In this document: positions 35,749 to 44,392 of the stretch, piece by piece
Position numbering within the stretch: position 1 is the stretch's first letter
Layout of the letters: every line of letters begins with the position of its first letter
Assembly: GCA_016704305.1 (NCBI GenBank)
Contig: JADJAL010000016.1
Span: 1-64,000 of the forward strand
From: Haliea sp.
GTDB lineage: Bacteria; Pseudomonadota; Gammaproteobacteria; Pseudomonadales; Halieaceae
DNA length: 64,000 nt
Reading direction: 5' to 3'
Made by a program: the position numbers and the translations under genes
The notes under the pieces: model-generated
The model's database searches: none
What the model was told of the DNA's origin: nothing
Seen by the model: the letters and a program-made list of their open reading frames with translations, nothing else

Positions 35749-37005
35749 ATGGAACTGTCTGCCTTATTAATGGACGCGATGGAACGCGCCAACCAGGACC
35801 CGTACACGCTGCCGCTCGACAAAATCAATATCGCCAATCCCTTCCTGTTCGCACGCGATGTCCACCACCGCTGGTTCAAGCGCCTGCGCGACGAGGCGCC
35901 GGTACACTACTGCCCCGAGAGCTTCTTTGGCCCGTACTGGTCGGTGACGCGCTACGAGGACATCGTGAAAGTCGATACCTCGCACGAGATCTATTCCTCG
36001 GAACCGGCCATCACCATCGGCGACACGCAGGACTCCTTCCCGTTGCCGATGTTCATCGCGATGGACCGGCCCAAGCACGACGAGCAGCGCCGCGTTGTCA
36101 GCCCGGTGACCGGCGCGGAAAACCTGCGCACTTTCGAGCCGATCATCCGCGCGCGCACCATCGACGTGCTTGAAAGCCTGCCACTGCGGGAAACTTTCGA
36201 CTGGGTGGAACGGGTGTCCATCGAGCTGACCACGCGCATGCTGGCGACCCTGTTTGATTTCCCGTTCGAGGAGCGCGGCAAGTTGACGCGCTGGTCGGAT
36301 GTCGCCACGGCGGTTCCCGGCCTCGGTGTCATAGACTCGGACGAACAGCGCCACGAGGAGTTGATGGGCTGCCTGGCCTACTTCACCGAACTGTGGAACG
36401 AGCGCGTCAAGCTGCCGGTGAAAACCGACCTGGTGTCGATGCTGGCGCACGGCGAGGCGACCCGCAACATGCCGCCGATGGAGTACCTCGGCAATCTGGT
36501 GCTGCTGATCGTCGGCGGCAACGACACCACGCGCTCCACCATGACTGCCAGCGCGCTCGCGCTGCACCAGCACCCAGACCAATACACCAAATTGCTGGCG
36601 AACCCGGGCCTGATCGATTCCATGGTCGCCGAGACCATTCGCTGGCAGACGCCGCTGGCGCATATGCGCCGCATGTGCAAAGTCGACACCGAACTCGGCG
36701 GGCAGACGATCAAGGCCGGCGACAAGGTGATCATGTGGTACGTGTCCGGCAACCGCGACGAGCGGTTCATGGAGAACCCCGACGCCTACATCATCGACCG
36801 GCCCGATGTGCGCCGCCACCTGTCCTTCGGTTTCGGCATTCACCGCTGCATGGGCAACCGCCTCGCAGAGCTGCAATTGCGCGTGCTCTGGGAGGAGATC
36901 CTGAAGCGCTTTGACCGCGTGGAAGTGGTGGGCGACCCGGTGCGCACCGTGTCGTCATTCGTGCACGGCTTTACCGCGATGCCGGTGCAATTACACCCGC
37001 TGTAA
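35749..37005 (+). CDS. Cytochrome P450, second copy
   Basis: The 418-residue soluble P450 has VLLIVGGNDTTRSTMTAS in the oxygen-binding helix, the ExxR pair in VAETIRWQTP, and the heme loop HLSFGFGIHRCMGNRLAELQ with the ligand Cys at about residue 367. It is only distantly like the first P450 and is a different subfamily. The start ATG at 35749 gives normal length; a later ATG at 35773 is possible. It is divergent from prpE and convergent with an SDR. The usual redox partners are not in the window. The substrate is probably a terpene, steroid or fatty acid, by family habit only. Confidence 0.93.
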   Translation: MELSALLMDAMERANQDPYTLPLDKINIANPFLFARDVHHRWFKRLRDEAPVHYCPESFFGPYWSVTRYEDIVKVDTSHEIYSSEPAITIGDTQDSFPLPMFIAMDRPKHDEQRRVVSPVTGAENLRTFEPIIRARTIDVLESLPLRETFDWVERVSIELTTRMLATLFDFPFEERGKLTRWSDVATAVPGLGVIDSDEQRHEELMGCLAYFTELWNERVKLPVKTDLVSMLAHGEATRNMPPMEYLGNLVLLIVGGNDTTRSTMTASALALHQHPDQYTKLLANPGLIDSMVAETIRWQTPLAHMRRMCKVDTELGGQTIKAGDKVIMWYVSGNRDERFMENPDAYIIDRPDVRRHLSFGFGIHRCMGNRLAELQLRVLWEEILKRFDRVEVVGDPVRTVSSFVHGFTAMPVQLHPL

Positions 37006-37020
37006 AACGTCGGGCATGAT

Positions 37021-37038
37021 CCCCAGCTAGAGCTGGGG
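37021..37038. terminator. Perfect inverted repeat over the SDR stop codon
   Basis: CCCCAGCT and AGCTGGGG form an 18-base exact palindrome around the SDR stop, 16 bases past the P450 stop. It may stop both converging transcripts, but there are no T runs. Confidence 0.35.
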
Positions 37039-37902
37039 AATATCCGCCTGATCGATCGGGATTTCGCAGCGACCGATGCGCGCGGCGCGGTCCAGCAGCG
37101 TCGCCTCGGCTTCCTCGACCCGGATCATGATCACGAAGCGCTGTTCGCGAACACCCTGCAGGCAGTAGCGTGCGAGTTCGTCCAGATCCTGGAAGTGCAG
37201 GTCCCAGCCCGCCTTCTCGGCGGCCACCTTGAAATCCTGTACGGTCGGCACCGGCGCGGTCGGCTTCTCGCGCGCCAACTCCTTCGGACGGTTGCGATCG
37301 GTGGTCCAGATGCCGGTATCGAGCAGGCCGCCGGAGGGGTAGAACACCGACGCCGCCAGCTTGGTCCCTTCGCTTTGCAACTGCGCCGCCAGGCACTCGC
37401 TGATACAGGAGACAGCCGCTTTGCTGGACGCGTACACGGACTGGTACGGCAGCGGTGAGATGCCCCCGTCACCGGAAGATGTGTTGATCACGTGCCCCTC
37501 TTCACCGGCGGCAATCATGCGCGGCACGAAAGCCTGGATACCGTGCACCACGCCCAGCACGTTGACACCGTGCACCCATTTCCAGTCGTTCTCCGTGGTC
37601 TCCCACACGTTGGCCGAGGGTGCCGCGACACCGGCATTGTTGAACAACAGGTGGCAGGCGCCGAACGTGTCGTAGACTTTTTCGGCCAGGGCATTGACTG
37701 AATCCGCCTTCGATACATCCGTCACCACGCCGATCACTTCACCTGCACCCGAGAACTCATCCAGCACGCGATCCAGCGCTTTTTGCTCGACATCGCCGAT
37801 GACGACTTTGGCGCCTGCCGCCAGTAATTCCTTGACCAGCGAGCGCCCGATGCCGCTTGCGCCGCCGGTGACAACAGCTACTTTTCCTGCAAAATCTTTC
37901 AT
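37027..37902 (-). CDS. Short-chain dehydrogenase/reductase
   Basis: The 291-residue classical SDR starts at ATG 37902 and has VAVVTGGASGIGRSLVKEL, LLFNNAGVAAP, the catalytic INTSSGDGGI and the YASSKAAVSCISE Tyr/Lys pair. It has a longer C-terminal tail than simple SDRs. It is convergent with the second P450, separated by an exact palindrome, and is a likely next-step alcohol oxidoreductase for a hydroxylated product, though this link is only positional. Confidence 0.87.
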   Translation of the reverse strand: MKDFAGKVAVVTGGASGIGRSLVKELLAAGAKVVIGDVEQKALDRVLDEFSGAGEVIGVVTDVSKADSVNALAEKVYDTFGACHLLFNNAGVAAPSANVWETTENDWKWVHGVNVLGVVHGIQAFVPRMIAAGEEGHVINTSSGDGGISPLPYQSVYASSKAAVSCISECLAAQLQSEGTKLAASVFYPSGGLLDTGIWTTDRNRPKELAREKPTAPVPTVQDFKVAAEKAGWDLHFQDLDELARYCLQGVREQRFVIMIRVEEAEATLLDRAARIGRCEIPIDQADIPQL

Positions 37903-38101
37903 TATGTCTGGCTCCATCGCGTGAGTGGACCGCCGTTATGCCACACTTTGAAAAGTGACTCCACCCCACCGCCACGCAGGAACGGCGGCAGAGCGCTTTT
38001 AGTCGCACTGGCTATAAAGTAGGATGAATGACTGAACCGGCGAGGCGCTACATTCATCCCTTCGCCGCCCCGCCACCCCGCCCACACACCCCGGAGCGTT
38101 C

Positions 38102-39535
38102 TTGAGCACGCAACTGCTACACCGCCTGCGCCAGTGCCTGGCCGCCGAATGCATCATCGAGGAGCCGGAATCCCAGCGCCCCTATGAATGCGACGCGCTG
38201 ACACTCTACCGCGACCTGCCACTGGCAGTCGTGCTGCCGCAAAGTGTGGCGCAGGTGCAACAGGTATTGAAAATCTGCCACGAACTGAACGTGCCGGTCG
38301 TTGCCAGGGGTGCCGGAACGGGACTGTGTGCCGGTGCCATGCCACACGCCGATGGCATACTGCTGGTGCTGAGCAAGCTGGATCGCATTCTGGACATCGA
38401 CCCATTGGCGCGCACCGCGCGCGTGCAGCCCGGGGTCAGCAACCTCTCGATCTCGGAGGCGGCTGCGCGCCACGGACTCTATTACGCCCCGGATCCCTCC
38501 TCACAAGTTGCCTGTTCAATCGGCGGCAACGTGGCGGAAAACTCCGGCGGCGTGCACTGCCTGAAATACGGCTTGACCGTACACAATATCCTGTCGATGA
38601 ACGTGCTGACCGCAGCCGGTGAGGAGCTCACTCTGGGAAGCCTGGGGCTGGACAGTCCCGGCTACGACCTGATGGCGCTGTTTACCGGCTCGGAGGGACT
38701 GCTCGGCATCGTGACGGAAGTGACTGTACGCCTGCTGCCCACGCCGGAAATCGCCCAGGTGGTGATGGCGGGATTCGACAGTATCAGCGCGGCCGGAGAC
38801 GCGGTGGGCGCGGTGATCGCCGCCGGTATCATCCCTGCAGGCCTCGAGATGATGGATCGACTTGCGATCCAGGCGGCCGAGGATTTCTGCCAGGCGGGCT
38901 ATCCACGGGATGCCGCCGCCATCCTGCTGTGCGAGATGGATGGCACGCGCGAAGAAGTCGCCCAGCATGTGGACGCGGTGGTCCAACTGTTTGCGCAACT
39001 GGGCGCGACGTCAATCACGGTATCGCGCGATGAACGCCACCGCGCGCTGTTGTGGAAAGGGCGCAAGTCGGCCTTCCCGGCGGTGGGGCGTCTCGCGCCC
39101 GATTACTACTGCATGGACGGCACGATCCCGCGCGGCCAGGTGACTTATGTTCTTAATGAGATCTACCGCCTTTCCGAGCACTACACCTTGCCCGTCGCGA
39201 ATGTCTTCCATGCCGGCGACGGCAACCTGCACCCGCTGATCCTGTTCGACGCCAGCGACCCGCTGCAGGTGCGCAAGGCCGAAGCGTTCGGCGGCGACAT
39301 CCTGGACCTGTCGGTGCGCGTCGGCGGCTGCCTTACCGGCGAGCACGGTGTCGGCGTGGAGAAATTGCGCAAGATGTCGAGCCAGTTCAGGCCCGAGGAA
39401 CTGGCGCAGTTTGAAGACATCAAGCACGCCTTTGATCCCGGCCTGAACCTGAACCCCGGCAAAGGCATACCCATCCTCAAACGCTGCCAGGAGTATCGGG
39501 CCCTGCCCGCCCGGCACCAGCATCACCCGACATGA
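38102..39535 (+). CDS. glcD: Glycolate oxidase FAD subunit
   Basis: A 477-residue FAD-linked oxidase. The PCMH-type FAD domain has VPVVARGAGTGLCAGAMPHADGILLVLS and GNVAENSGGVHCLKYGLTVHNIL; the cap domain has VFHAGDGNLHPLILFDASD and GGCLTGEHGVGVEKLRKM. The start is TTG at 38102 with GGAG six bases upstream; no better codon is in frame. GlcD oxidises glycolate to glyoxylate together with GlcE and GlcF, which follow at once. The electron acceptor is the quinone pool. Confidence 0.93.
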   Translation: MSTQLLHRLRQCLAAECIIEEPESQRPYECDALTLYRDLPLAVVLPQSVAQVQQVLKICHELNVPVVARGAGTGLCAGAMPHADGILLVLSKLDRILDIDPLARTARVQPGVSNLSISEAAARHGLYYAPDPSSQVACSIGGNVAENSGGVHCLKYGLTVHNILSMNVLTAAGEELTLGSLGLDSPGYDLMALFTGSEGLLGIVTEVTVRLLPTPEIAQVVMAGFDSISAAGDAVGAVIAAGIIPAGLEMMDRLAIQAAEDFCQAGYPRDAAAILLCEMDGTREEVAQHVDAVVQLFAQLGATSITVSRDERHRALLWKGRKSAFPAVGRLAPDYYCMDGTIPRGQVTYVLNEIYRLSEHYTLPVANVFHAGDGNLHPLILFDASDPLQVRKAEAFGGDILDLSVRVGGCLTGEHGVGVEKLRKMSSQFRPEELAQFEDIKHAFDPGLNLNPGKGIPILKRCQEYRALPARHQHHPT

Positions 39536-39551
39536 CCAGGCATGACCCGGC

Positions 39552-40652
39552 ATGAGTGATCGCGGCAGCATGATCCAGCACGAGCGCATTGACGGCGATC
39601 ACAGCGAGGCGATTATCGCGACGCTGCGCGATGCGCGCGAGCGCAAGTCACCCGTGTATATCAGTGCCGGTGGAAGCAAGCAACACATGATAGGACGGCA
39701 CTGCGACGCGGCGGAACTGGATGTATCTGCACACCGCGGCATTGTCGACTACCAGCCGGGAGAACTCGTCATCACCGCGCGCGCCGGGACGCCCCTCACC
39801 GAGCTTGTCGCCACGCTGAGTGAACATAACCAGATGCTGTCCTTCGAGCCACCGTTGTTCGCTGGCAGGGCCACGCTGGGCGGCACGCTGGCATGCAACC
39901 TGTCCGGGCCCGCGCGGCCGTGGAGCGGCTCCATCCGCGACCTGGTGCTCGGTGTACAACTCATCAATGGCAAATGCGAGCGTCTCAATTTCGGCGGCAA
40001 GGTGATGAAAAACGTCGCCGGCTATGACGTCTCGCGCCTGCAGGCCGGCGCACTGGGCACGCTGGGCGTGCTGAGCGAGGTCAGCCTGAAAGTCCTGCCG
40101 CGCCCGCAGGAGATGATTACCCTGCGCTACGCGATGACGGCGGATGAGGCGATAGTGACGATGAACCGCCGCGCGGGAGAACCCAAGCCGCTGTCCGGCG
40201 CATTCTGGCTGGATGGCCAGTTGCACCTGCGCCTGTCCGGCGCCGCCAGCGCGGTGGACAGCACCGTGCGGCAGTGGGGCGGCGAGCGTGTCGACGACGG
40301 CGAGCAGCTGTGGGAGGCACTGCGGGCGATGACCCTCCCCTTCTTCGCCGGTGACGCGCCGCTGTGGCGTTTTTCGGTGCAATCATCGGCACGCCATGCG
40401 CCGGAATTTGGACCGACACTGATCGACTGGGGCGGCGCCCAGCGCTGGGTGCGCGGTGAACAACAGCGCGAGCAACTGGACCGCATTGCCGCAGCTGCCG
40501 GTGGACACGCGATGCTATTTCGCGGTGGCGAGCGCTCCGGTGAGGTACGCGCACCACTGAACGCGGTGGAACGAAACCTGCAGCTGCGACTGAAACACGC
40601 CTTCGACCCGGACGGTATTCTCAATCCCGGCCGCCTGTACCGTTGGCTGTAG
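39552..40652 (+). CDS. glcE: Glycolate oxidase FAD-binding subunit
   Basis: The 366-residue GlcE is a smaller FAD-binding partner. It has GTPLTELVATLSEHNQMLSFEPP, FAGRATLGGTLACNLSGPARPWSGSIRDLVLG and the hallmark GKVMKNVAGYDVSRLQAGALGTLGVLSEVSLKVLPRP. It lies 16 bases after glcD and 9 before glcF and is essential for the complex in other bacteria. No break or oddity. Confidence 0.92.
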   Translation: MSDRGSMIQHERIDGDHSEAIIATLRDARERKSPVYISAGGSKQHMIGRHCDAAELDVSAHRGIVDYQPGELVITARAGTPLTELVATLSEHNQMLSFEPPLFAGRATLGGTLACNLSGPARPWSGSIRDLVLGVQLINGKCERLNFGGKVMKNVAGYDVSRLQAGALGTLGVLSEVSLKVLPRPQEMITLRYAMTADEAIVTMNRRAGEPKPLSGAFWLDGQLHLRLSGAASAVDSTVRQWGGERVDDGEQLWEALRAMTLPFFAGDAPLWRFSVQSSARHAPEFGPTLIDWGGAQRWVRGEQQREQLDRIAAAAGGHAMLFRGGERSGEVRAPLNAVERNLQLRLKHAFDPDGILNPGRLYRWL

Positions 40653-40661
40653 GAGACAGGC

Positions 40662-41897
40662 ATGCACGTCGAACTACATCCACGTTTTGCAGGTACCGGC
40701 GAGGGAGAGTCTGCCAGGGCGCTAACCGCCGCCTGCGTGCACTGCGGCTTCTGCCTCAGCACCTGTCCGACCTACCTCGACACACGCGATGAACGTGACA
40801 GCCCGCGCGGCCGCATCTACCTGATCAAGCACCTGCTGGAAAGCGGCGCGGCCAGCGCGCAGACGCAGCTGCACCTTGATCGCTGCCTCACCTGCCGCAA
40901 CTGCGAAACCGCCTGTCCCTCGGGCATGCAGTACGGCGAGCTGCTCGATATTGGCCGGGGGCTGATGGAGCACGAGGCGCCGAGGCCGGCGGTTGACCGG
41001 GGTGTGCGCTGGATGCTGCGCTTCGTGCTGACCCGGCCGCGACTGCTCGCAGCGGCGCTGCGGGTGGGCCAGGCCTTGCGACCCTTCGTGACGGAACAGT
41101 TACGCCAGAAAATTCCACCGCGCCAGATGCGCGATGCCGAACACAACCCTGCTCACAGCCCAGCGCCCGCGCGAGCGCACGAACGCAGCATGCTGGTGCT
41201 GGAGGGCTGCGTGCAACGCGCGGCCACACCAATACCAATGCCGCCGCGCGGCGCGTACTGCGATAAGCTGGGCATCGGGTTGATCAGCGCGCCACAGGCC
41301 GGCTGCTGCGGTGCGGTGAACTACCATCTCGCCGCGCACGACGCTGGCCTTGACGACATGCGCCGCAATATCGATGCGTGGTGGCCCTACATCGAAAGCG
41401 GTGCCGAGGCGATCGTCAGCAGTGCCACGGGCTGCGGCGCGATGCTGGTGGATTACGGACGCCTGCTGGCCGATGATCCGGCCTATGCGGAAAAAGCGCG
41501 GCGAGTCTCAGCGCTGACCCGCGATCTTGCGCAAATTCTGCTGCATGAAGACCTGCGTGCACTGGCAGTTGACACGCAGGTCGGCAAAGTCGCCGTGCAC
41601 CCGCCGTGCACGATGCAGCACGCACTGCAGCAACCAACACTGTTGGAGGACGTCTTGCGAAAAGCCGGGTTCGACATCGCGACGACCGTGGAGAAATTGC
41701 TGTGCTGCGGCTCTGCGGGCACCTACTCGATCCTGCAATCGGACACCAGCGAGCGGCTGCGCGCTACGATGCTGAACGCATTGACGCACGACCGACCGGC
41801 GCTGATCGCCACAGCCAACATCGGCTGCCAGCTGCATTTGCAGGCAGCCGCCGCCGTGCCGGTGGTGCACTGGATCGAACTACTGGACAAGCCCTGA
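40662..41897 (+). CDS. glcF: Glycolate oxidase iron-sulfur subunit
   Basis: A 411-residue protein with two 4Fe-4S sites, CVHCGFCLSTCPTYLDTRDERDSPRGRIYLI and CLTCRNCETACPSG, and later CCG-type motifs (GCCGAVNYHL and LLCCGSAGTYSI) that bind a second cluster or heterodisulfide-like centre. It passes electrons from GlcDE to the membrane quinones. It is the last gene of the glc set. The glcC regulator and glcG are absent here. A 17-base gap separates it from the convergent yjdM. Confidence 0.93.
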   Translation: MHVELHPRFAGTGEGESARALTAACVHCGFCLSTCPTYLDTRDERDSPRGRIYLIKHLLESGAASAQTQLHLDRCLTCRNCETACPSGMQYGELLDIGRGLMEHEAPRPAVDRGVRWMLRFVLTRPRLLAAALRVGQALRPFVTEQLRQKIPPRQMRDAEHNPAHSPAPARAHERSMLVLEGCVQRAATPIPMPPRGAYCDKLGIGLISAPQAGCCGAVNYHLAAHDAGLDDMRRNIDAWWPYIESGAEAIVSSATGCGAMLVDYGRLLADDPAYAEKARRVSALTRDLAQILLHEDLRALAVDTQVGKVAVHPPCTMQHALQQPTLLEDVLRKAGFDIATTVEKLLCCGSAGTYSILQSDTSERLRATMLNALTHDRPALIATANIGCQLHLQAAAAVPVVHWIELLDKP

Positions 41898-41914
41898 CAC
41901 CGGCGCGCTGCGCG

Positions 41915-42262
41915 CTAGGTCGCCGCTTTTTTGACAAACTCCGATTTCAGCTTCATCGCGCCAATGCCGTCGATCTTGCAATCAATGTTGTGATCACCGT
42001 CCACCAGGCGAATATTTTTTACCCGTGTACCCACCTTCACCACCAATGAGGAACCCTTGACCTTCAGATCCTTGATCACGGTGACGGTATCGCCGTCCTG
42101 CAACGCATTGCCGTTGGCATCCTTCGCCTGCACCGTGTCCTCCCCCGCGCTGCTCGCGGCGTCACCCGACCATTCGTGCGCGCATTCGGGACACACAAAC
42201 AACTGCCTGTCCTCGTAGGTATAGGAGGAGTGGCACTTTGGACATGCGGGTAAATTGCTCAT
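41915..42262 (-). CDS. yjdM: Zinc-ribbon protein YjdM (PhnA family)
   Basis: The 115-residue protein has an N-terminal zinc ribbon with CPKCHSSYTYED and CPECAHEW, a linker and a C-terminal domain with ALQDGDTVTVIKDLKVKGSSLVVKVGTRVKNIRLV and DHNIDCKIDG. This is the usual PhnA/YjdM layout and length. It was once tied to phosphonate use, but its true function is unsettled. No phn genes are nearby. It is convergent with glcF. Confidence 0.93.
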   Translation of the reverse strand: MSNLPACPKCHSSYTYEDRQLFVCPECAHEWSGDAASSAGEDTVQAKDANGNALQDGDTVTVIKDLKVKGSSLVVKVGTRVKNIRLVDGDHNIDCKIDGIGAMKLKSEFVKKAAT

Positions 42263-42633
42263 GGCTGATGTTCCTGTGAAGTCTGGCGCGGCGGTGCGTT
42301 ATCAGGTGGCCTGGTGCCCGTCCTGTGTGGGTCGACGGACATAGGGGTGCGCGCCATTGTAGTTCCCGGCTCGCCTGATATCGACCCGTGCCTAGCAAAA
42401 TGTGCGCCACCGGGTTATATGAATTTCACTATTCAGAACGAAAGAATTGTCGACTTATTACCAAATATTTGTTTTTATCAAAGTCGTGCCACAGGCACTT
42501 TCCACTGTATTGCTTCGCCATTAGGCAAGCTTGTACAAGCACACACATCGTTAACTTAACCTGCCGCCAGAGAGCCAAGGCGTTGACGCAACGCGGTCTC
42601 TCGGGGGCACAGTCTGCCACGGGGGCATACTCT
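42263..42633. other. Intergenic region between yjdM and rmf
   Basis: These 371 bases contain the divergent 5' ends of yjdM (minus) and rmf (plus) and an A+T-rich stretch around 42420-42480 that is the best place for promoters. I see no coding region or RNA gene in it. Confidence 0.5.
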
Positions 42634-42837
42634 ATGAGAAGACAGAAGCGCGATATGAATACCAGGGCATATGACAAAGGCTACCAGGCTGGGGTAGCGG
42701 GGCGCAGTTTGGACGACTGCCCTCATGCAGAGGAAGGACATCGACAATATTGGATATCTGGGTGGCGCGAGGGGCGCTGCGATCAATGGGATGGGTTCAC
42801 TGGCGTGTCGGGTGTGCATAAGCTGCGCGTGAACTGA
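42634..42837 (+). CDS. rmf: Ribosome modulation factor with a C-terminal extension
   Basis: The 67-residue basic protein starts MRRQKRDMNTRAYDKGYQAGVAGR and continues CPHAEEGHRQYWISGWREGR, matching RMF (RRQKRD, YxxGYQAGxxGRS, CP, WxxGWREGR). RMF binds 70S ribosomes in stationary phase and forms inactive 100S dimers. Known RMF is about 55 residues; this has an extra tail (GFTGVSGVHKLRVN). Longer readings that begin at 42388 are not supported. A hairpin follows the stop. Confidence 0.9.
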   Translation: MRRQKRDMNTRAYDKGYQAGVAGRSLDDCPHAEEGHRQYWISGWREGRCDQWDGFTGVSGVHKLRVN

Positions 42838-43215
42838 CGAGCTATCGAATTGCCCTGGCTATCGTGCCGGGGCAATACCAAAACAAGTAACCGGCAGCGC
42901 TCGCTGCCTCCGCTTCACAACTTTTCGGTCGGTCCGCGACCACCCTGCCGCAGAACTATCCTCGAGCTGCGAGCTGCCTTTCAAACTCCATTTTTACTGC
43001 CCATTACTGGGAAACGCCGCTGTGCAAGCCGCAACCGTCGCGCACACAGTTGGCTTTGACCCTGCTAATTGACTCGATTACTATGCGGCGTGCCTTACGG
43101 CAGTCGGGAATTCCAGCACATCCCGACGCGCGTTGAGGCAGTCCGTGCGTGCCTCGCCCGGGGCGCAATACACGTAGCAGCAGGCAGTCCAGCAACGAGT
43201 GACACAGGAAAACCC
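42838..43215. other. Intergenic region between rmf and yqhA
   Basis: A 378-base gap with the rmf hairpin at its start and the yqhA leader at its end. No gene or RNA is recognised. Possible reading frames here have no family features. Confidence 0.5.
42850..42875 (+). terminator. Hairpin after rmf
   Basis: TTGCCC pairs with GGGCAA, and an inner GGC with GCC, over a short loop, 12 bases past the rmf stop. No T run follows. Confidence 0.45.
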
Positions 43216-43773
43216 ATGGCCAACAACACCACGCCGCAATTGAGCCCACTTTCCGCGCTGATTTTTGGTTCGCGCTGGATGCAACTTCCGCTATACCTCG
43301 GCCTGATCGTCGCCCAGGGCGTCTACGTTGTGCTGTTTATCAAGGAGCTGATTCACCTGATCGGCGGCGCCACCAGCCTGAGCGAACAGCTCATCATGCT
43401 GACGGTGCTGGGGCTGATCGACGTGGTGATGATTTCCAACCTGCTGGTGATGGTGATCGTCGGCGGCTACGAGACGTTTGTCTCCCGGCTGCGCCTGCAG
43501 GGCCATCCCGACCTGCCGGAGTGGCTGAACCATGTGAACGCGACCGTGCTGAAGGTGAAACTGGCGATGGCCATCATCGGCATCAGCTCGATTCACCTGC
43601 TAAAGACATTCATCGCGATTGGCACGCTGGGCCACGAGTCCTCGGGCTACACGGAAGCCGGCGTGATGTGGCAGACCATTATCCATATCGTCTTCATTCT
43701 CTCCGCCATCGGCATCGCCTACACGGACTACCTGATGTCACTGGCCATCAAAACGTCAAAACAGGCGCATTGA
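43216..43773 (+). CDS. yqhA: YqhA family (UPF0114) inner-membrane protein
   Basis: The 185-residue protein starts at ATG 43216 with AGGA upstream. It has about four membrane helices, e.g. LPLYLGLIVAQGVYVVLF, LIDVVMISNLLVMVIVGGYETF and IHIVFILSAIGIAYTDY, and the family motif SNLLVMVIVGGYETFVSRL. The function is unknown; it is widespread in proteobacteria. The poly-C tract begins just after it. Confidence 0.9.
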   Translation: MANNTTPQLSPLSALIFGSRWMQLPLYLGLIVAQGVYVVLFIKELIHLIGGATSLSEQLIMLTVLGLIDVVMISNLLVMVIVGGYETFVSRLRLQGHPDLPEWLNHVNATVLKVKLAMAIIGISSIHLLKTFIAIGTLGHESSGYTEAGVMWQTIIHIVFILSAIGIAYTDYLMSLAIKTSKQAH

Positions 43774-43839
43774 GCGCTTGTTCAACGCAGCCCGCAAACC
43801 GGTGTGGCGGGGCACACACCACCGGGAGGCGCCCCACGT

Positions 43840-44215
<376 letters not shown>

Positions 44216-44392
44216 GGGCAGGTCGGGCGTGATCGAGTTGGCCCCGGGCGACGCAGAAAAAGAAGGACATTTAGTGGGTTGTTTTACCCGCCGCGGAACC
44301 CCGCTAACCCGGTATCTTTAATCACAGTCGAGCCCACACGGTGGTTGTGGGCGGAAAGTAGAGAATTAAAAAAATTGATTGAGGTTAATACT

